This document shows positions 51,698 through 60,942 of a stretch of DNA of 64,000 bases, one piece after another. Under the pieces are notes generated by a model. The model worked only from the letters and a program-made list of their open reading frames with translations. It was not told where the DNA came from and ran no database searches. The DNA is from Eubacteriaceae bacterium (lineage in GTDB: Bacteria > Bacillota > Clostridia > Eubacteriales > Anaerofustaceae). Where the stretch lies: positions 30,145 to 94,144 of the forward strand of contig WRIY01000008.1 of NCBI GenBank assembly GCA_009782515.1, given 5' to 3'. A program made the position numbers and the translations under genes. Within the stretch, counting starts at the first letter, position 1; the number at the start of each line of letters is the position of its first letter.

Positions 51698-52669
51698 TTA
51701 TCCGCCGATTCGCGACATCCTGCGCAGGCCTTCATCTGCGGACTTCTCATTTCCGAAATCGTGCTTTTCCGGTTTTCTTAGCACTGCATCTTCAATTGCG
51801 CGCCTTATCCCATCTTCTGAAGCTCCGCTTCGCAGCATCGAGCGCAAGTCGATGCCATCGTTATGGTAAAGGCAAAGCTTGAGAAATCCCTCGCTTGTTA
51901 AGCGCAGCCTGTTGCATTCAGAGCAAAAGTGGTTGCTTATCGCATCGATAAACCCGATGCTGCCAAGAAGCCTTTCGCTTTTATAGTACCTTGCCGGGCC
52001 ATTGCCAAGCTTTTTGCCCTCAGGGGCCAAGTCTTTAAATTCGCTTTTTATAGCGAATAAAGCCTCTTCGCTGGGTACTCCGCTAAAGCCGCCAGCCAGG
52101 CTTGTTGGCATGAGCTCAATAAACCTGATATGAATCGGGAGCTCTTCGGCGAGGCGCGCAAACGGCACTATCTCTTTGTCGTTTATGCCTTTTATCGGCA
52201 CAAAGTTAAGCTTCGCATAAAGCGGTGACTTGATGGTTTGCTGAAGTGCGCTCCATACTTTTGCAAACTCGTCCCTGCCTGTTATTTTTTTATAATTTTC
52301 TGGATTTAGCGTGTCCAGGCTAATGTTTATCCCATCCAGGCCTGCCTGTGCCAGTTCCTCTATATATGGCTCCAGCAGCACGCCATTTGTTGTAAGCGTG
52401 ACGGCCTGTATTCCCGGCAATGCCTTAAGATCTTTTATAAAATCAACACACCCTTTGCGTGCAAGCGGCTCCCCTCCGGTGACCTTTATTGCATTAATGC
52501 CCAATGCCGCAGCTGCCTTGCATATTTGCAAAATTTCCTCATAGCGCAAAATGTCGCCATGCGGGATAAAAGGAAGCTCATCCGGCATGCAGTACTTGCA
52601 TCGCAGGTTGCAGCGGTCAGTTATAGACACACGAAGATAGTTTATGTTTCGGCCGTATTTGTCAAGCAT
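51698..52669 (-). CDS. moaA: GTP 3',8-cyclase MoaA
   Basis: A 323-residue radical-SAM enzyme for the first step of molybdopterin synthesis. The N-terminal cluster CNLRCKYC, the SAM motif KVTGGEPL, and the C-terminal cluster cysteines in FCSECNRLRLTSEGFLKLC are all present. It ends in the conserved Gly-Gly tail (RIGG). Its start overlaps the moaC stop by eight bases. Confidence 0.97.
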   Translation of the reverse strand: MLDKYGRNINYLRVSITDRCNLRCKYCMPDELPFIPHGDILRYEEILQICKAAAALGINAIKVTGGEPLARKGCVDFIKDLKALPGIQAVTLTTNGVLLEPYIEELAQAGLDGINISLDTLNPENYKKITGRDEFAKVWSALQQTIKSPLYAKLNFVPIKGINDKEIVPFARLAEELPIHIRFIELMPTSLAGGFSGVPSEEALFAIKSEFKDLAPEGKKLGNGPARYYKSERLLGSIGFIDAISNHFCSECNRLRLTSEGFLKLCLYHNDGIDLRSMLRSGASEDGIRRAIEDAVLRKPEKHDFGNEKSADEGLRRMSRIGG

Positions 52670-53159
52670 CGTTGAGTGTACCCCGGTTTCTAAAGAAATC
52701 TCCGCTTTTGCCGCCTGTTTTTGCTTGCAGGCATATACTGCCTATTTCCATTTCTTTATCAATTGCCTTGCACATATCATAAATTGTCAGCAATGCCACG
52801 CTTGCGCCTGTAAGCGCTTCCATTTCTACTCCGGTCGTTCCGGTAGTTTTAACAGTGCATATGGCTTGTATGCTTAAATCAGCCTTCGAAACCTCAAATG
52901 CAATTTCTGCTTTTTCTACCAAAATGGGGTGGCATAACGGGATTAATGAAGGTGTTTGCTTTACCGCCATTATTCCCGCAACTCTGGCAACGCTGAGCAC
53001 ATCTCCCTTTTCAACAGAGCCGTCGGACACTTTTCTAAAGCACTCAGCGCCCATAAAAATCTTCCCGCTGGCAATTGCCTGCCTGCTTGTTTGGGCCTTG
53101 CCGCCAACATCAACCATGACAGCTTTGCCTTCGCTGTCTAAATGCGTAAAATCAGGCAT
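52662..53159 (-). CDS. moaC: Cyclic pyranopterin monophosphate synthase MoaC
   Basis: A 165-residue enzyme that works after MoaA. Markers are MPDFTHLDSEGKAVMVDV, AGIMAVKQTPSLIPLCHPI and VKTTGTTGVEMEALTGASVALLTIYDMCKA. I prefer ATG 53159 over the upstream GTG at 53171, because GAGG lies 11 bases before it and known MoaC proteins start here. An 85-base gap separates it from the transporter ATPase. Confidence 0.96.
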   Translation of the reverse strand: MPDFTHLDSEGKAVMVDVGGKAQTSRQAIASGKIFMGAECFRKVSDGSVEKGDVLSVARVAGIMAVKQTPSLIPLCHPILVEKAEIAFEVSKADLSIQAICTVKTTGTTGVEMEALTGASVALLTIYDMCKAIDKEMEIGSICLQAKTGGKSGDFFRNRGTLNDA

Positions 53160-53256
53160 TTTTCTTTGCACCTCAAACTTTTATGCTATTGTAGTACAGT
53201 TAAAATTTCAATTTGGCATTGTAAATAAATCTGTATAATACTGTCTGCATGAGCCG

Positions 53257-53853
53257 TCAGCTTGCTTTTTCGACTGTTATTAGGCCGCTTTGGCTAAATA
53301 GCAGCCGGTTATGGCCAAAGATCCCCAGATGCTCAGGTTTGTGGACGACAATTAAAAGAGCTCTGCTGCTCTTTGAGCAATAATCAAGCGTAAATCGCGC
53401 TATATCATCATTTCTTATGGCATCTATAGCAGAAAATGGCTCATCCAGCAAGAGCAGATCCCCATCTGTTAGAAGGCTGCGCGCTAAGGCCATGCACTGC
53501 TGTTGCCCGCCTGAGAGCGCATGGGCGCTTGTATGCAGCTTTTCTGCAAGCCCAAAGCAGCTAAGCAGCTCTTTTGCTTTTGCAGTGTCTTTGCCTTTTG
53601 AGCCGAGCAGAACATTGCCAAGGCAGCTATAGCGAAAAATATATGGAGTTTGCGGCTGGTAGCTTATGCTCATCGGATTTTGTATGCTGCCTTCGTCAGC
53701 AGGCATAATTCCTGCAAGAAGCCGCATAAACGTCGATTTGCCATGCCCGTTCTGCCCCCAGAGCACATATACGGAGCCTTTTTCGATTTCCAGGTACGGC
53801 AAGTCAACGACCAGTTTGCCGTTAAATGACTTCTTTAGATTTGACACAATCAT
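53257..53853 (-). CDS. tupC: Tungstate/molybdate ABC ATPase
   Basis: A 198-residue ATPase with Walker A LWGQNGHGKSTFMRLL, Q-loop SYQPQ, signature LSGGQQQCMALARSLL and Walker B LLLLDEPFSA. It lacks the C-terminal oxyanion-sensing domain of ModC, as is usual for TupC. It serves the upstream TupB permease and TupA binding protein. Confidence 0.9.
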   Translation of the reverse strand: MIVSNLKKSFNGKLVVDLPYLEIEKGSVYVLWGQNGHGKSTFMRLLAGIMPADEGSIQNPMSISYQPQTPYIFRYSCLGNVLLGSKGKDTAKAKELLSCFGLAEKLHTSAHALSGGQQQCMALARSLLTDGDLLLLDEPFSAIDAIRNDDIARFTLDYCSKSSRALLIVVHKPEHLGIFGHNRLLFSQSGLITVEKAS

Positions 53854-53877
53854 GTGTGATCCCCTATTCTTGCTTGG

Positions 53878-54558
53878 CTACCTCGCATCAAGGCCTTTAA
53901 TTCTGCCGGCTATGAAGTTCACCAAAAGCACGAGTGCAATAAGCACGCCGGACAGGGAAAGCGCTTCTTTAAAATCGCCTTTGCTTGTTGAGAGCATGAT
54001 AGCTGTCGTAAGCACGCGTGTCTTGTGGCGGATATTGCCTCCAGTCATGCTGACAGCTGCAACCTCGCTCATAGCCCTGCCAAACCCGATTAAAATAGCA
54101 GATGCATAGATATATCTGCATTCACGAAAAAGCAGGTACGCAATTTTCCCTTTTGGCAAAGACAGCCCGATGCATGTTTCGAGGAATGTATTCTGCATTT
54201 GCATAAAAACAGGAAATATAACTGAGGTAATAAGCGGCGTTACAACCAGCACCTGGGCAGCAACCATTGCTGTTTTGGTATATACCAGCCTTAGAGATGA
54301 GAGCGGGCCGGAGCGCGATACAAGCATATAGACAACAAGCCCTGCGACAACCGGCGGGATGTTGCTTAAGGCTGTAACAATTGTGCGAAAAAACTTTGCA
54401 GCTCTGCCTTTGCCCAAACCCAGCGCCAGAGAAAAAGGCGCGGACAGAAAGGCTGAAATTGTTGTGCTTGCCAGGCATACTGAAAGGCTGGTAGCAATAA
54501 TCTGCCAAAGCTCGGAGTTACTCAATAAAGCGCCTCCATTCGTGGTTGTTATTAGCAA
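53878..54558 (-). CDS. tupB: Tungstate ABC permease
   Basis: A 226-residue permease with about five to six helices, in the TupB/ModB-like class. Key segments are SLSVCLASTTISAFLSAPFSLALG, NIPPVVAGLVVYMLVSRSGPL, and the coupling region GFGRAMSEVAAVSMTGGNIRHKTRVLTTAI. It lies 24 bases before tupC and 44 bases after tupA. Confidence 0.92.
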   Translation of the reverse strand: MLITTTNGGALLSNSELWQIIATSLSVCLASTTISAFLSAPFSLALGLGKGRAAKFFRTIVTALSNIPPVVAGLVVYMLVSRSGPLSSLRLVYTKTAMVAAQVLVVTPLITSVIFPVFMQMQNTFLETCIGLSLPKGKIAYLLFRECRYIYASAILIGFGRAMSEVAAVSMTGGNIRHKTRVLTTAIMLSTSKGDFKEALSLSGVLIALVLLVNFIAGRIKGLDAR

Positions 54559-54602
54559 AGAGCCGGCAAAAGCGGCTCTTTGCCATCATCAAGCAGTACA
54601 GC

Positions 54603-55454
54603 CTACTGGCCTATAAAGAACAATGCTTGTCCGTATTTGTCTTTTCCATATTCTGCAATGAGGCCCAGGGCTTTCTCAGACAGCAGCCAATCCATAAAAT
54701 CCCTTGCATCATCTGTTTTGATTTCCTTGCCAGACTGCTCAGCGACAAGGATTACTGAATATACATTCTTTAGATCAGAGCCCTGATCGACTGCTACTTC
54801 AAGATCAAGCTTGTCTTTCATTGAAAGGAAGGTTGACAGATCGGTTAGAGTATAGCCTTGCACTTCAGAAGCTGTAACAAGCGTATCACCCATTCCTTTT
54901 CCAATTGACATATAGTTTTCTGTATCGGCTTCATAATCTACATCAGTTAGCGCCCAAAGGGATTTTTCTTTGGTGTGCGTGCCAGATTCATCACCGCGAG
55001 ATACGAACTTATTGCCTGACGCTAGAATCAGGCTCATGGCATCTGCAGTGTCTGCAGCGCCGGAAAGGCCTGCAGGATCATCTGAAGGGCCAACGATTAC
55101 ATAAAAGTTGTGCATAAATTCGGTTCGGTCCGTGCCTGATCCGTTTGCCACAAACTCTTTTTCAGCAGCTGGGCTATGCGCAATGACGGCATCAGCGTCG
55201 CCAGCAGCAGCAGTGGCTAAGGCTTGCCCGCTTCCTTGCGCCAATATATTAAGCGTAATTCCCTTGTCTTCTTTTAAATAGGGCTGCAAATAGTCAAGCA
55301 GGCCTGAGTCATTTACGCTTGTTGTAGTTGAGAGTATAATCTCCCGCTCATCGGGCCCGCTGTCGCCGCCAGCGCCGGATTGGCCCTTGGGTGTGCAGGC
55401 AGTAAATGACAGCAGTAAACACAGTGCAGCTGTATAAGCTATAAATCTTCTCAT
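54603..55454 (-). CDS. tupA: Tungstate-binding lipoprotein
   Basis: A 283-residue lipoprotein (lipobox FTAC). TupA signatures are STTTSVNDSGLLDYLQPYL, DADAVIAHSPAAEKEFV, FMHNFYVIVGPSDDPAGL and KFVSRGDESGTHTKEKSLW. TupA proteins bind tungstate very tightly and favour it over molybdate, which suggests that this organism makes tungsten-cofactor enzymes. It is the first gene of the cofactor operon, behind a Moco/Tuco-like leader. AAAAAGGAGAAAAATTAATT precedes the ATG. Confidence 0.94.
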   Translation of the reverse strand: MRRFIAYTAALCLLLSFTACTPKGQSGAGGDSGPDEREIILSTTTSVNDSGLLDYLQPYLKEDKGITLNILAQGSGQALATAAAGDADAVIAHSPAAEKEFVANGSGTDRTEFMHNFYVIVGPSDDPAGLSGAADTADAMSLILASGNKFVSRGDESGTHTKEKSLWALTDVDYEADTENYMSIGKGMGDTLVTASEVQGYTLTDLSTFLSMKDKLDLEVAVDQGSDLKNVYSVILVAEQSGKEIKTDDARDFMDWLLSEKALGLIAEYGKDKYGQALFFIGQ

Positions 55455-55499
55455 AATTAATTTTTCTCCTTTTTCTGAAGATTCTGGTTGCCAGTTTTG

Positions 55500-55632
55500 C
55501 TAATAAAAAATGGCATCGAATGGAAAGATGCCAAGGCAAACAGCCTTCTTTCCTTTCCATAATGGGAGGCGCTTCCATCTCAGAAAGCACCCGTCGGCAT
55601 CAAGCTCTAGCGGCTTATGCTCGGAAATGCTG
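55500..55632 (-). ncRNA. Moco/Tuco-riboswitch-like leader with terminator (copy 2)
   Basis: Minus strand, same blocks as at 37500: CCGA (55624-55621), the hairpin GCATAAGC/GCTTGATGC, CGAC, GGGTG (55592-55588), a hairpin CTTTC/GGAAG, GCGCCTCCC (55572-55564) and TGGAAAG (55559-55553). The 15-base distance between GGGTG and GCGCCTCCC is identical in both copies. Then come a small hairpin (55547-55533) and a clear terminator: TGGCATC/GATGCCA with six T's (complement of 55505-55510). Cofactor binding would stop transcription of the tup-moa-moe operon. Confidence 0.75.
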
Positions 55633-55639
55633 CAATGCC

Positions 55640-55668
55640 AGTATAGCGTTATTGCTATTGCCTAGCAA
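55640..55668 (-). promoter_or_regulatory. Promoter of the tup-moa-moe operon
   Basis: Minus strand: TTGCTA (complement of 55663-55668), 17 bases, TATACT (complement of 55640-55645), immediately upstream of the riboswitch-like leader. Confidence 0.65.
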
Positions 55669-55669
55669 T

Positions 55670-55941
55670 AGAATCTTATTTACAAAACAGCAAATAGGCT
55701 GTAGTTCAGCAAATTTTTGCCGAAGCCTGCCTGCCGGTGCATATATGTGGAAAAGAAGGCTCTAATATGGCGCAATGTGAAATAAAAAAAGCTGCATTGG
55801 CAAATAGCGCTAATGAAAATACAGTATTGTTGGAGCCGTAAACGAACACTCGGCATTGGCTTATCAGGGAAATATTTGAAGCAAGGCGAATTTAAAAATA
55901 ATGGCAGAGACAAAAAATACCACATAAATATGTTTATAGCT
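55670..55941. other. Interval without a supported gene
   Basis: No coding signal. Ends in a plus-strand terminator (55942-55984) although no plus-strand gene is seen before it. Confidence 0.3.
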
Positions 55942-55984
55942 AACCTCTGAAAACCGCTTCGCAAGCAGCTTGCAGAGGTTTTTT
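55942..55984 (+). terminator. Plus-strand terminator near the M28 peptidase
   Basis: AACCTCTG (55942-55949) and CAGAGGTT (55973-55980) pair, with GCTTCGCAAGC as an inner hairpin, and the stem runs into six T's. It faces the minus-strand peptidase gene, so its own transcript is not identified. Confidence 0.55.
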
Positions 55985-56020
55985 CCTATTTTTGCTGTCA
56001 AAATATCAGCTTCATATTGG

Positions 56021-56953
56021 CTATATGGCTGCGATTTCTGAGCTAATAGATGATAGCTTTGCTAAAGCTTTTGAAATGCACTCAATGTTGAATTCATCGA
56101 ATACCTTATCTCTTTTTGTATGAAGCTTGCTGATGTAGTAGCCTACTGCCTTATGATAGTTAAAAGCAGCTATAGCGGCACTGTTCTTAAACATAGCGTT
56201 GTCAGAGGGGTAGTACCTGAAGCCTTTTTCTACCGGCATAAACGTTTTGCCGTAGCTATTCTGAAAGCACTGCTTGACACTCAGCCACAAGCTGCTTTTT
56301 ATTACTGCTTTTGAAGGCATCAGCATGATAGTGTCACCGTCTGAAATGCAGTCCATGTTCAGCAGGATTTTGCCGGGTCTTTTTGAGTGCTGTTTCGCAA
56401 ACCGCATAGACCCAATAAGGCCAAGCTCCTCAAGATCGAATAGGACGAAACAGTACTTCGCCCGTTCGCTCTCAGGCAGCAGAAGCAGGGATTCAATAAC
56501 GCATGCAACGCCGGAAGTGTTGTCATTGAAATTGCTTTTGTTCGCCGGGCCGGCCAGCATCATTATAAGCACCCCAAACCATGATGCATAAAAGAATGCA
56601 TAGCCAACTGCAAATGAGATTTTGGCTATCAGGATTGAAACGATCAGAAAAGGGGCCAGGACAGCCATAATAGCAATTGTTTGCAAGACTAAGCTTATAG
56701 GGTTTCTGGGGGTTATAAAGTTTGGGAAAGGCAGCGCAGCAGGCGTGTCATAATGCGCAGTGACAAAAAACTGCGCATGTTTTGGATCGCCGATTACGAT
56801 ATTTCTGCATTGCGGCAGCTTTGACTCTTCGACTGAAATGCTTATGCCCTCACTGGCAAGAGCTTTTTCAAGGAAATCTATAAAGGCGGACTTTTGTGCG
56901 CCGGATTTGCGAATGATATGGTTTGTTAACAGTTGCTCAGTAATTTCGTGCAT
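56021..56953 (-). CDS. Membrane M28-family peptidase (paralogue A)
   Basis: A 310-residue zinc peptidase of the M28 type. Ligand motifs are VTAHYDTP, FNDNTSGVACVIESL, FDLEELGLIGS, NMDCISDGD and the last histidine in KLHTKRDKVFDE. Unusually, two or three membrane helices (about residues 88-135) are inserted between the first and second zinc motifs. Aminopeptidase activity is typical of the family. A close paralogue lies at 58894-59820. Confidence 0.85.
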   Translation of the reverse strand: MHEITEQLLTNHIIRKSGAQKSAFIDFLEKALASEGISISVEESKLPQCRNIVIGDPKHAQFFVTAHYDTPAALPFPNFITPRNPISLVLQTIAIMAVLAPFLIVSILIAKISFAVGYAFFYASWFGVLIMMLAGPANKSNFNDNTSGVACVIESLLLLPESERAKYCFVLFDLEELGLIGSMRFAKQHSKRPGKILLNMDCISDGDTIMLMPSKAVIKSSLWLSVKQCFQNSYGKTFMPVEKGFRYYPSDNAMFKNSAAIAAFNYHKAVGYYISKLHTKRDKVFDEFNIECISKALAKLSSISSEIAAI

Positions 56954-57200
56954 TATTACATTGCTCTCCTTAATATTAATGAGGCAGCCGGCTGGCTATT
57001 TATGCCGTATTGCGAATTTAGCCATTGCCCTGCTCTCATCGGCGTGAATAAAGCTAATACTTAATTTTAGCAAAAAGAAGTTAGTTGCAACAAGCCTTCG
57101 CTGCATTTTGCATGAAATATTTATACAATTTAGTATCCGGCACCAAAAAGTACACTGGTATGCTGCCTTCATTTGCCTGATTGCTTGTGCGCCTTATCGG

Positions 57201-58028
57201 CTAAAAACCTTCAAGCTGTGCGATAAAAGCTGCTACGCTGTCCTCAGTATTTGGCCCTATCACCTGTGTAGCCTTCTGCTTAAGAGCCTCATTTGCGTTT
57301 TCCACTGCATAAAACTCATCGCAAGCTTCAAGCAAAGGCTCGTCATTATGGCTGTCTCCAAAGCCAATGAGCATATCAGCATTGTAGAGCTCCTTGACAT
57401 AAAGAGCAGCCTGCTTTTTGGTTGCGCTGATTGATGAGACCTCTAGAAACCACAGCCCTTTGTTATATACATCCTCGTAAAACGCGCAGCTGACAGAATG
57501 CATTTCGGCCAACTCTTCAAACAAAGGCGCCAGATCGGCATGCTCCTCCCAAAACTTTATGCATAAAGGCTCAGCATTGCTTGGCAGGCCATAGCCTTCG
57601 GCAAAGCCCTGTGGATCCCTTTTCTTGCCGAACTCAACATACCGCTTATAAGGATCGTTGCCGCCCTCTTCATAATACTGGATTGCTATATCGCCTTGCT
57701 GGCATGTGAGGAGCGGCAATACATTGTTTTTATGCGCAGCAGCAACGACAGCATCTGTGTCTTCGCTGCTAATGAGCTCTTTTTTTAAGTATTGCCCTGT
57801 GGCAGTGTCAAGCACCAGTGCGCCGTTAAGCAGTATTGCAGGCGCATTTAGCCTGACTTCAGAGAGTATCCTCAGTGCCCCTTTTTCATCCCTTGACGTA
57901 GCAGGGCAGAAAATGCCTCCACTGCCAATATATCTGTTGAGTATTCCGGCAGCATACTCTGACAGCTTTGCCTGCCCTAATAGCAGCGTGCCGTCCAAGT
58001 CTGCTATATATATTTTTTTCATAAGCAT
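57201..58028 (-). CDS. Cof-type HAD hydrolase
   Basis: A 275-residue sugar- or nucleotide-phosphate phosphatase of HAD subfamily IIB. Motif I is ADLDGTLL, motif II lies in ATSRD, and motifs III/IV are in KKQAALYVKELYNADMLIGFGDSHNDEPLLEACDEFYAVENA. A Cof-type cap lies between them. Substrate unknown, cytoplasmic. It stands between the two M28 genes without clear coupling. Confidence 0.9.
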   Translation of the reverse strand: MLMKKIYIADLDGTLLLGQAKLSEYAAGILNRYIGSGGIFCPATSRDEKGALRILSEVRLNAPAILLNGALVLDTATGQYLKKELISSEDTDAVVAAAHKNNVLPLLTCQQGDIAIQYYEEGGNDPYKRYVEFGKKRDPQGFAEGYGLPSNAEPLCIKFWEEHADLAPLFEELAEMHSVSCAFYEDVYNKGLWFLEVSSISATKKQAALYVKELYNADMLIGFGDSHNDEPLLEACDEFYAVENANEALKQKATQVIGPNTEDSVAAFIAQLEGF

Positions 58029-58170
58029 TGCCTGGAATTGATAGGTGTTTTTCCTCTCATTTATTTGGTAGCCCTATCATACCACAATGCATATATAACG
58101 GCAAAATTGGCCAAAAGGGTGGTATAATGATACATATGTTCTGATGTTTGGGTATAAACGGAGGAAAGAA

Positions 58171-58893
58171 ATGAATTGGGAACCCTGGACAGGGTGCTAC
58201 TACGAGAGCGAGGGCTGCAAGTATTGCTACTACTATGGGCCATTTTCCAAACGTTATGGCCAAAACGCCATTGAGAAGACGCAAGATTTCAGCAAGCCGG
58301 TAGACAGGCACAAAAATGGCTCGCTAAAGATGAAGAGCAACAGCTCCGTAGCTACGTGCTTTGCTACTGATTTCTTCATTGCAGAGGCAGACGAATGGAG
58401 GGGCCAGGCATGGTCTTTTATAAAGCAAAGGCAGGATCTCGATTTTTTGATATTGACCAAGCGAATAGACCGCTTTGCGGTTAGCTTGCCTGATGACTGG
58501 GGGGATGGATATGGCAATGTCTATATCGGGTGCACTGTTGAAAATCAGGAAATAGCAGATTACCGCTTGCCGCTTTTTGCTTCATATCCGATAAAACGGC
58601 GCTTTATTGCATGCTCGCCTATCCTTGGGCCAATTGATCTGAGCAAATACCTGGGCAAGGTTAGCCATGTGACCGTTGGCGGCGAGAGCGGCAGGCAAGC
58701 CCGTGAATGTGACTTTAGCTGGGTTATGGATATTCGGGCGCAGTGCCTGGAAGCCGGAATATCCTTCTGGTTCAAAAACACCGGATCTTTGTTTCGGAAT
58801 GGGGAAGGCACACAAAGGATAAACCTTTATAAACAGCATGCCGTGGCAAGAGAGTTTGATATAAATATCGGAGATGAAGCAATGTTTGGCTGA
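58171..58893 (+). CDS. DUF5131 (phage Gp37/Gp68-like) protein
   Basis: A 240-residue protein that starts MNWEPWTGCYYESEGCKYCYYYG, with a cysteine trio like that of DUF5131/Gp37/Gp68 proteins. Later motifs are FLILTKRIDRFAVSLPDDWGDGYGNVYIGCTVENQE, FIACSPILGPIDL and VTVGGESGRQAR. The family is regarded as radical-SAM-like, but its reaction is unknown. ATG 58171 is chosen because GGAGG lies six bases upstream. The stop abuts that of the convergent M28 gene. Confidence 0.85.
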   Translation: MNWEPWTGCYYESEGCKYCYYYGPFSKRYGQNAIEKTQDFSKPVDRHKNGSLKMKSNSSVATCFATDFFIAEADEWRGQAWSFIKQRQDLDFLILTKRIDRFAVSLPDDWGDGYGNVYIGCTVENQEIADYRLPLFASYPIKRRFIACSPILGPIDLSKYLGKVSHVTVGGESGRQARECDFSWVMDIRAQCLEAGISFWFKNTGSLFRNGEGTQRINLYKQHAVAREFDINIGDEAMFG

Positions 58894-59820
58894 CTAGCTG
58901 ACATCATTTGCCTTGGCCTCAGGCAGGCACATGCAAGCTATTGCATTTGAAATAATTGCTATATTCCTTTCATCGAAAATGATGTCCTTCTTAGTGTGGA
59001 TCCTGCTGATATAGTAGCCCCAGACGGGGCTTTTCCTGAACGCGCCAATGGCAACGCTGTTTTTGAAGGATATATTGTCTGAGCTAAATAGCTTTATGCC
59101 CTTTTCACGGGCAATAATTGTTTTTCTCCAGTCATCTGTTGCGAAGTTTGCCTTTGCTTTTTCCCACTCATCAGCCCTAAGCGCGCCTTTAGACGGGAAA
59201 AGCATTATATGATCGCCATCAGATACGCAATCAATGTTTATAAGAATCTCGCCCGGGCTTTTCGAGTGCTTTCCGGCAAATCGCCTTGAGCCAAAAAGCC
59301 ATGCCTCTTCAAGATCGAAGAGCACGAAGCAGTATTGGCTTCTATGTGATTTTTCAAGCATTAGCAGCGTTTCGAGAACGCAAGCAACGCCGGATGTATT
59401 GTCATTATAGTTAGGCTCGTTTGGCTTGCCAAAAATAAACTGAAGCATTGACACGGCCACAGCGCCGTATACAGCCAGCCTGTATGCCAAGCTGCCGGAG
59501 TATTTTAAATCCATACCGGCATAGGCTGCTCCTGCTAATGCAAATAGCAGTATGCCAAAATACAGCCCGCTAACTGGAGCTACAAAATTTGGAATAAGCG
59601 ATCGTACAGGAGTGTCATAATGGGCTGTTACTATATACTTTGCCTTCACCGGATCGCCAATTACAATGTTTCGGCACAATGGCCACTGTGATTGCTCAAT
59701 CGAGGCCTGAATGCCCTCACTCGAAAGAGCATTCGATAGATATTCTATGAACGCGCTTTTTTGGCTATTTGTTCGGCGAACCATGTGGCGCTCTATTATT
59801 TCCTGTATAATTTCATGCAC
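58894..59820 (-). CDS. Membrane M28-family peptidase (paralogue B)
   Basis: A 308-residue protein with the same plan as the peptidase at 56021: VTAHYDTPVRSLIP, an inserted membrane region (YFGILLFALAGAAYAG and following), YNDNTSGVACVLETL, FDLEEAWLFGSRRFAG, NIDCVSDGDHIMLFPS and RIHTKKDIIFDE. All zinc-ligand motifs are present. The two proteins align along their whole length, so this is a gene duplication with other genes in between. Confidence 0.85.
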   Translation of the reverse strand: MHEIIQEIIERHMVRRTNSQKSAFIEYLSNALSSEGIQASIEQSQWPLCRNIVIGDPVKAKYIVTAHYDTPVRSLIPNFVAPVSGLYFGILLFALAGAAYAGMDLKYSGSLAYRLAVYGAVAVSMLQFIFGKPNEPNYNDNTSGVACVLETLLMLEKSHRSQYCFVLFDLEEAWLFGSRRFAGKHSKSPGEILINIDCVSDGDHIMLFPSKGALRADEWEKAKANFATDDWRKTIIAREKGIKLFSSDNISFKNSVAIGAFRKSPVWGYYISRIHTKKDIIFDERNIAIISNAIACMCLPEAKANDVS

Positions 59821-60011
59821 GGCATTGCCCCTTTGAAGCCTTTCCTATATTCTACCTCATATTCATTTGCCCAGGTGAATAGTTAACCTCACAAAAGCGC
59901 TAAAAATGGTTTGAAAAGCAGCTTCTTTATTAATTGCTATTGCTATTTATTTATGCTTAAATAGATCTAATATGCTTTATGCAAATGTATCAAAAGGAGA
60001 TGAGCATAATT

Positions 60012-60875
60012 ATGGGAATGTCTGATTTTTTCCAAAAAATGTATGGCAAGTATTTCATAGAGCTAACCGATGAGCAGCGTGATGCGTATCTTGCGCGCAT
60101 AGGGTTAGAAGGGGCAAACATCCCTCTAAGCAAAGAAGGCCTTGACATGCTTCAATGGGCGCATTTAACCCATGTGCCGTTTGAAAACCTGGATCTGTTT
60201 GACTATAATGCAAAGATAGATTTTGATGTTGAAACAATGTATGACAAGGTAGTGGCCCGAAATAGGGGAGGCTATTGCTTTGAGCTCAACTCTATATTTT
60301 ATTCGCTTATTAAGGCATGCGGATTCGAAGCCCATCCAATAGGGGTAAGAATCACTATGGGCGGAGAAAGCGCATATCTTCCAGCAATTGCCCACAGGGG
60401 AACTATCGTAACAATTGATGGAAAGAGATATTTTTCAGATGTGGGCTTTGGCATGACAAATGCCCCTGCTGTAACCATCTGCATTGACGAGGAAGGCGAG
60501 CAGGACATAAAGGGCGAAACATACCATGTTGAAGACAGGCCGTATAACAACAAGATAATAATGCGCCATACCGAAAATGGGCCTATGCCTCTGTTTATAT
60601 TCCTTCCTGATCCTTTCAACGTGCTGGATTTCATTACATACAACACGACCATGCAGGCTACAGGTTTCAGGGCGAAGCGGATAGCCAACCTGAGAACAGA
60701 AGAAGGCGCTATATCAGTTGATGGCGACATATTCAGAAAAATTAGCGGCGAAGAGCGGGAAGAGTCGCCTATTGCAAACAAGGAAGAAGCTTTTGCTATT
60801 CTGACTGATGTCTTTGGAATGAAGCTGACAGAGCCATTAGGGGATATTGCTGTTGCCCAGCAGCAGCCGTTTTAG
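60012..60875 (+). CDS. Arylamine N-acetyltransferase
   Basis: A 287-residue NAT. The catalytic triad is visible: Cys in RNRGGYCFELN, His in AHRGTIV and Asp in FSDVGFG. HVPFENLDL near the N-terminus is also typical. The enzyme transfers acetyl from acetyl-CoA to arylamines or hydrazines. I chose ATG 60012, at normal distance from AAAGGAG; the frame is open further upstream to 59979. It stands alone, with a strong terminator after it. Confidence 0.93.
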   Translation: MGMSDFFQKMYGKYFIELTDEQRDAYLARIGLEGANIPLSKEGLDMLQWAHLTHVPFENLDLFDYNAKIDFDVETMYDKVVARNRGGYCFELNSIFYSLIKACGFEAHPIGVRITMGGESAYLPAIAHRGTIVTIDGKRYFSDVGFGMTNAPAVTICIDEEGEQDIKGETYHVEDRPYNNKIIMRHTENGPMPLFIFLPDPFNVLDFITYNTTMQATGFRAKRIANLRTEEGAISVDGDIFRKISGEEREESPIANKEEAFAILTDVFGMKLTEPLGDIAVAQQQPF

Positions 60876-60894
60876 AATTACGCCATTAAACGAT

Positions 60895-60928
60895 AAATAG
60901 GCCGCTGTCGCGGCCTATTTGATTTTTT
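60895..60928 (+). terminator. Terminator after the N-acetyltransferase
   Basis: AAATAGGCCGC (60895-60905) and GCGGCCTATTT (60910-60920) form a perfect 11-bp stem followed by GATTTTTT. The surface-protein gene converges on it from the right. Confidence 0.9.
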
Positions 60929-60942
60929 GCCTATGGCCCTGT

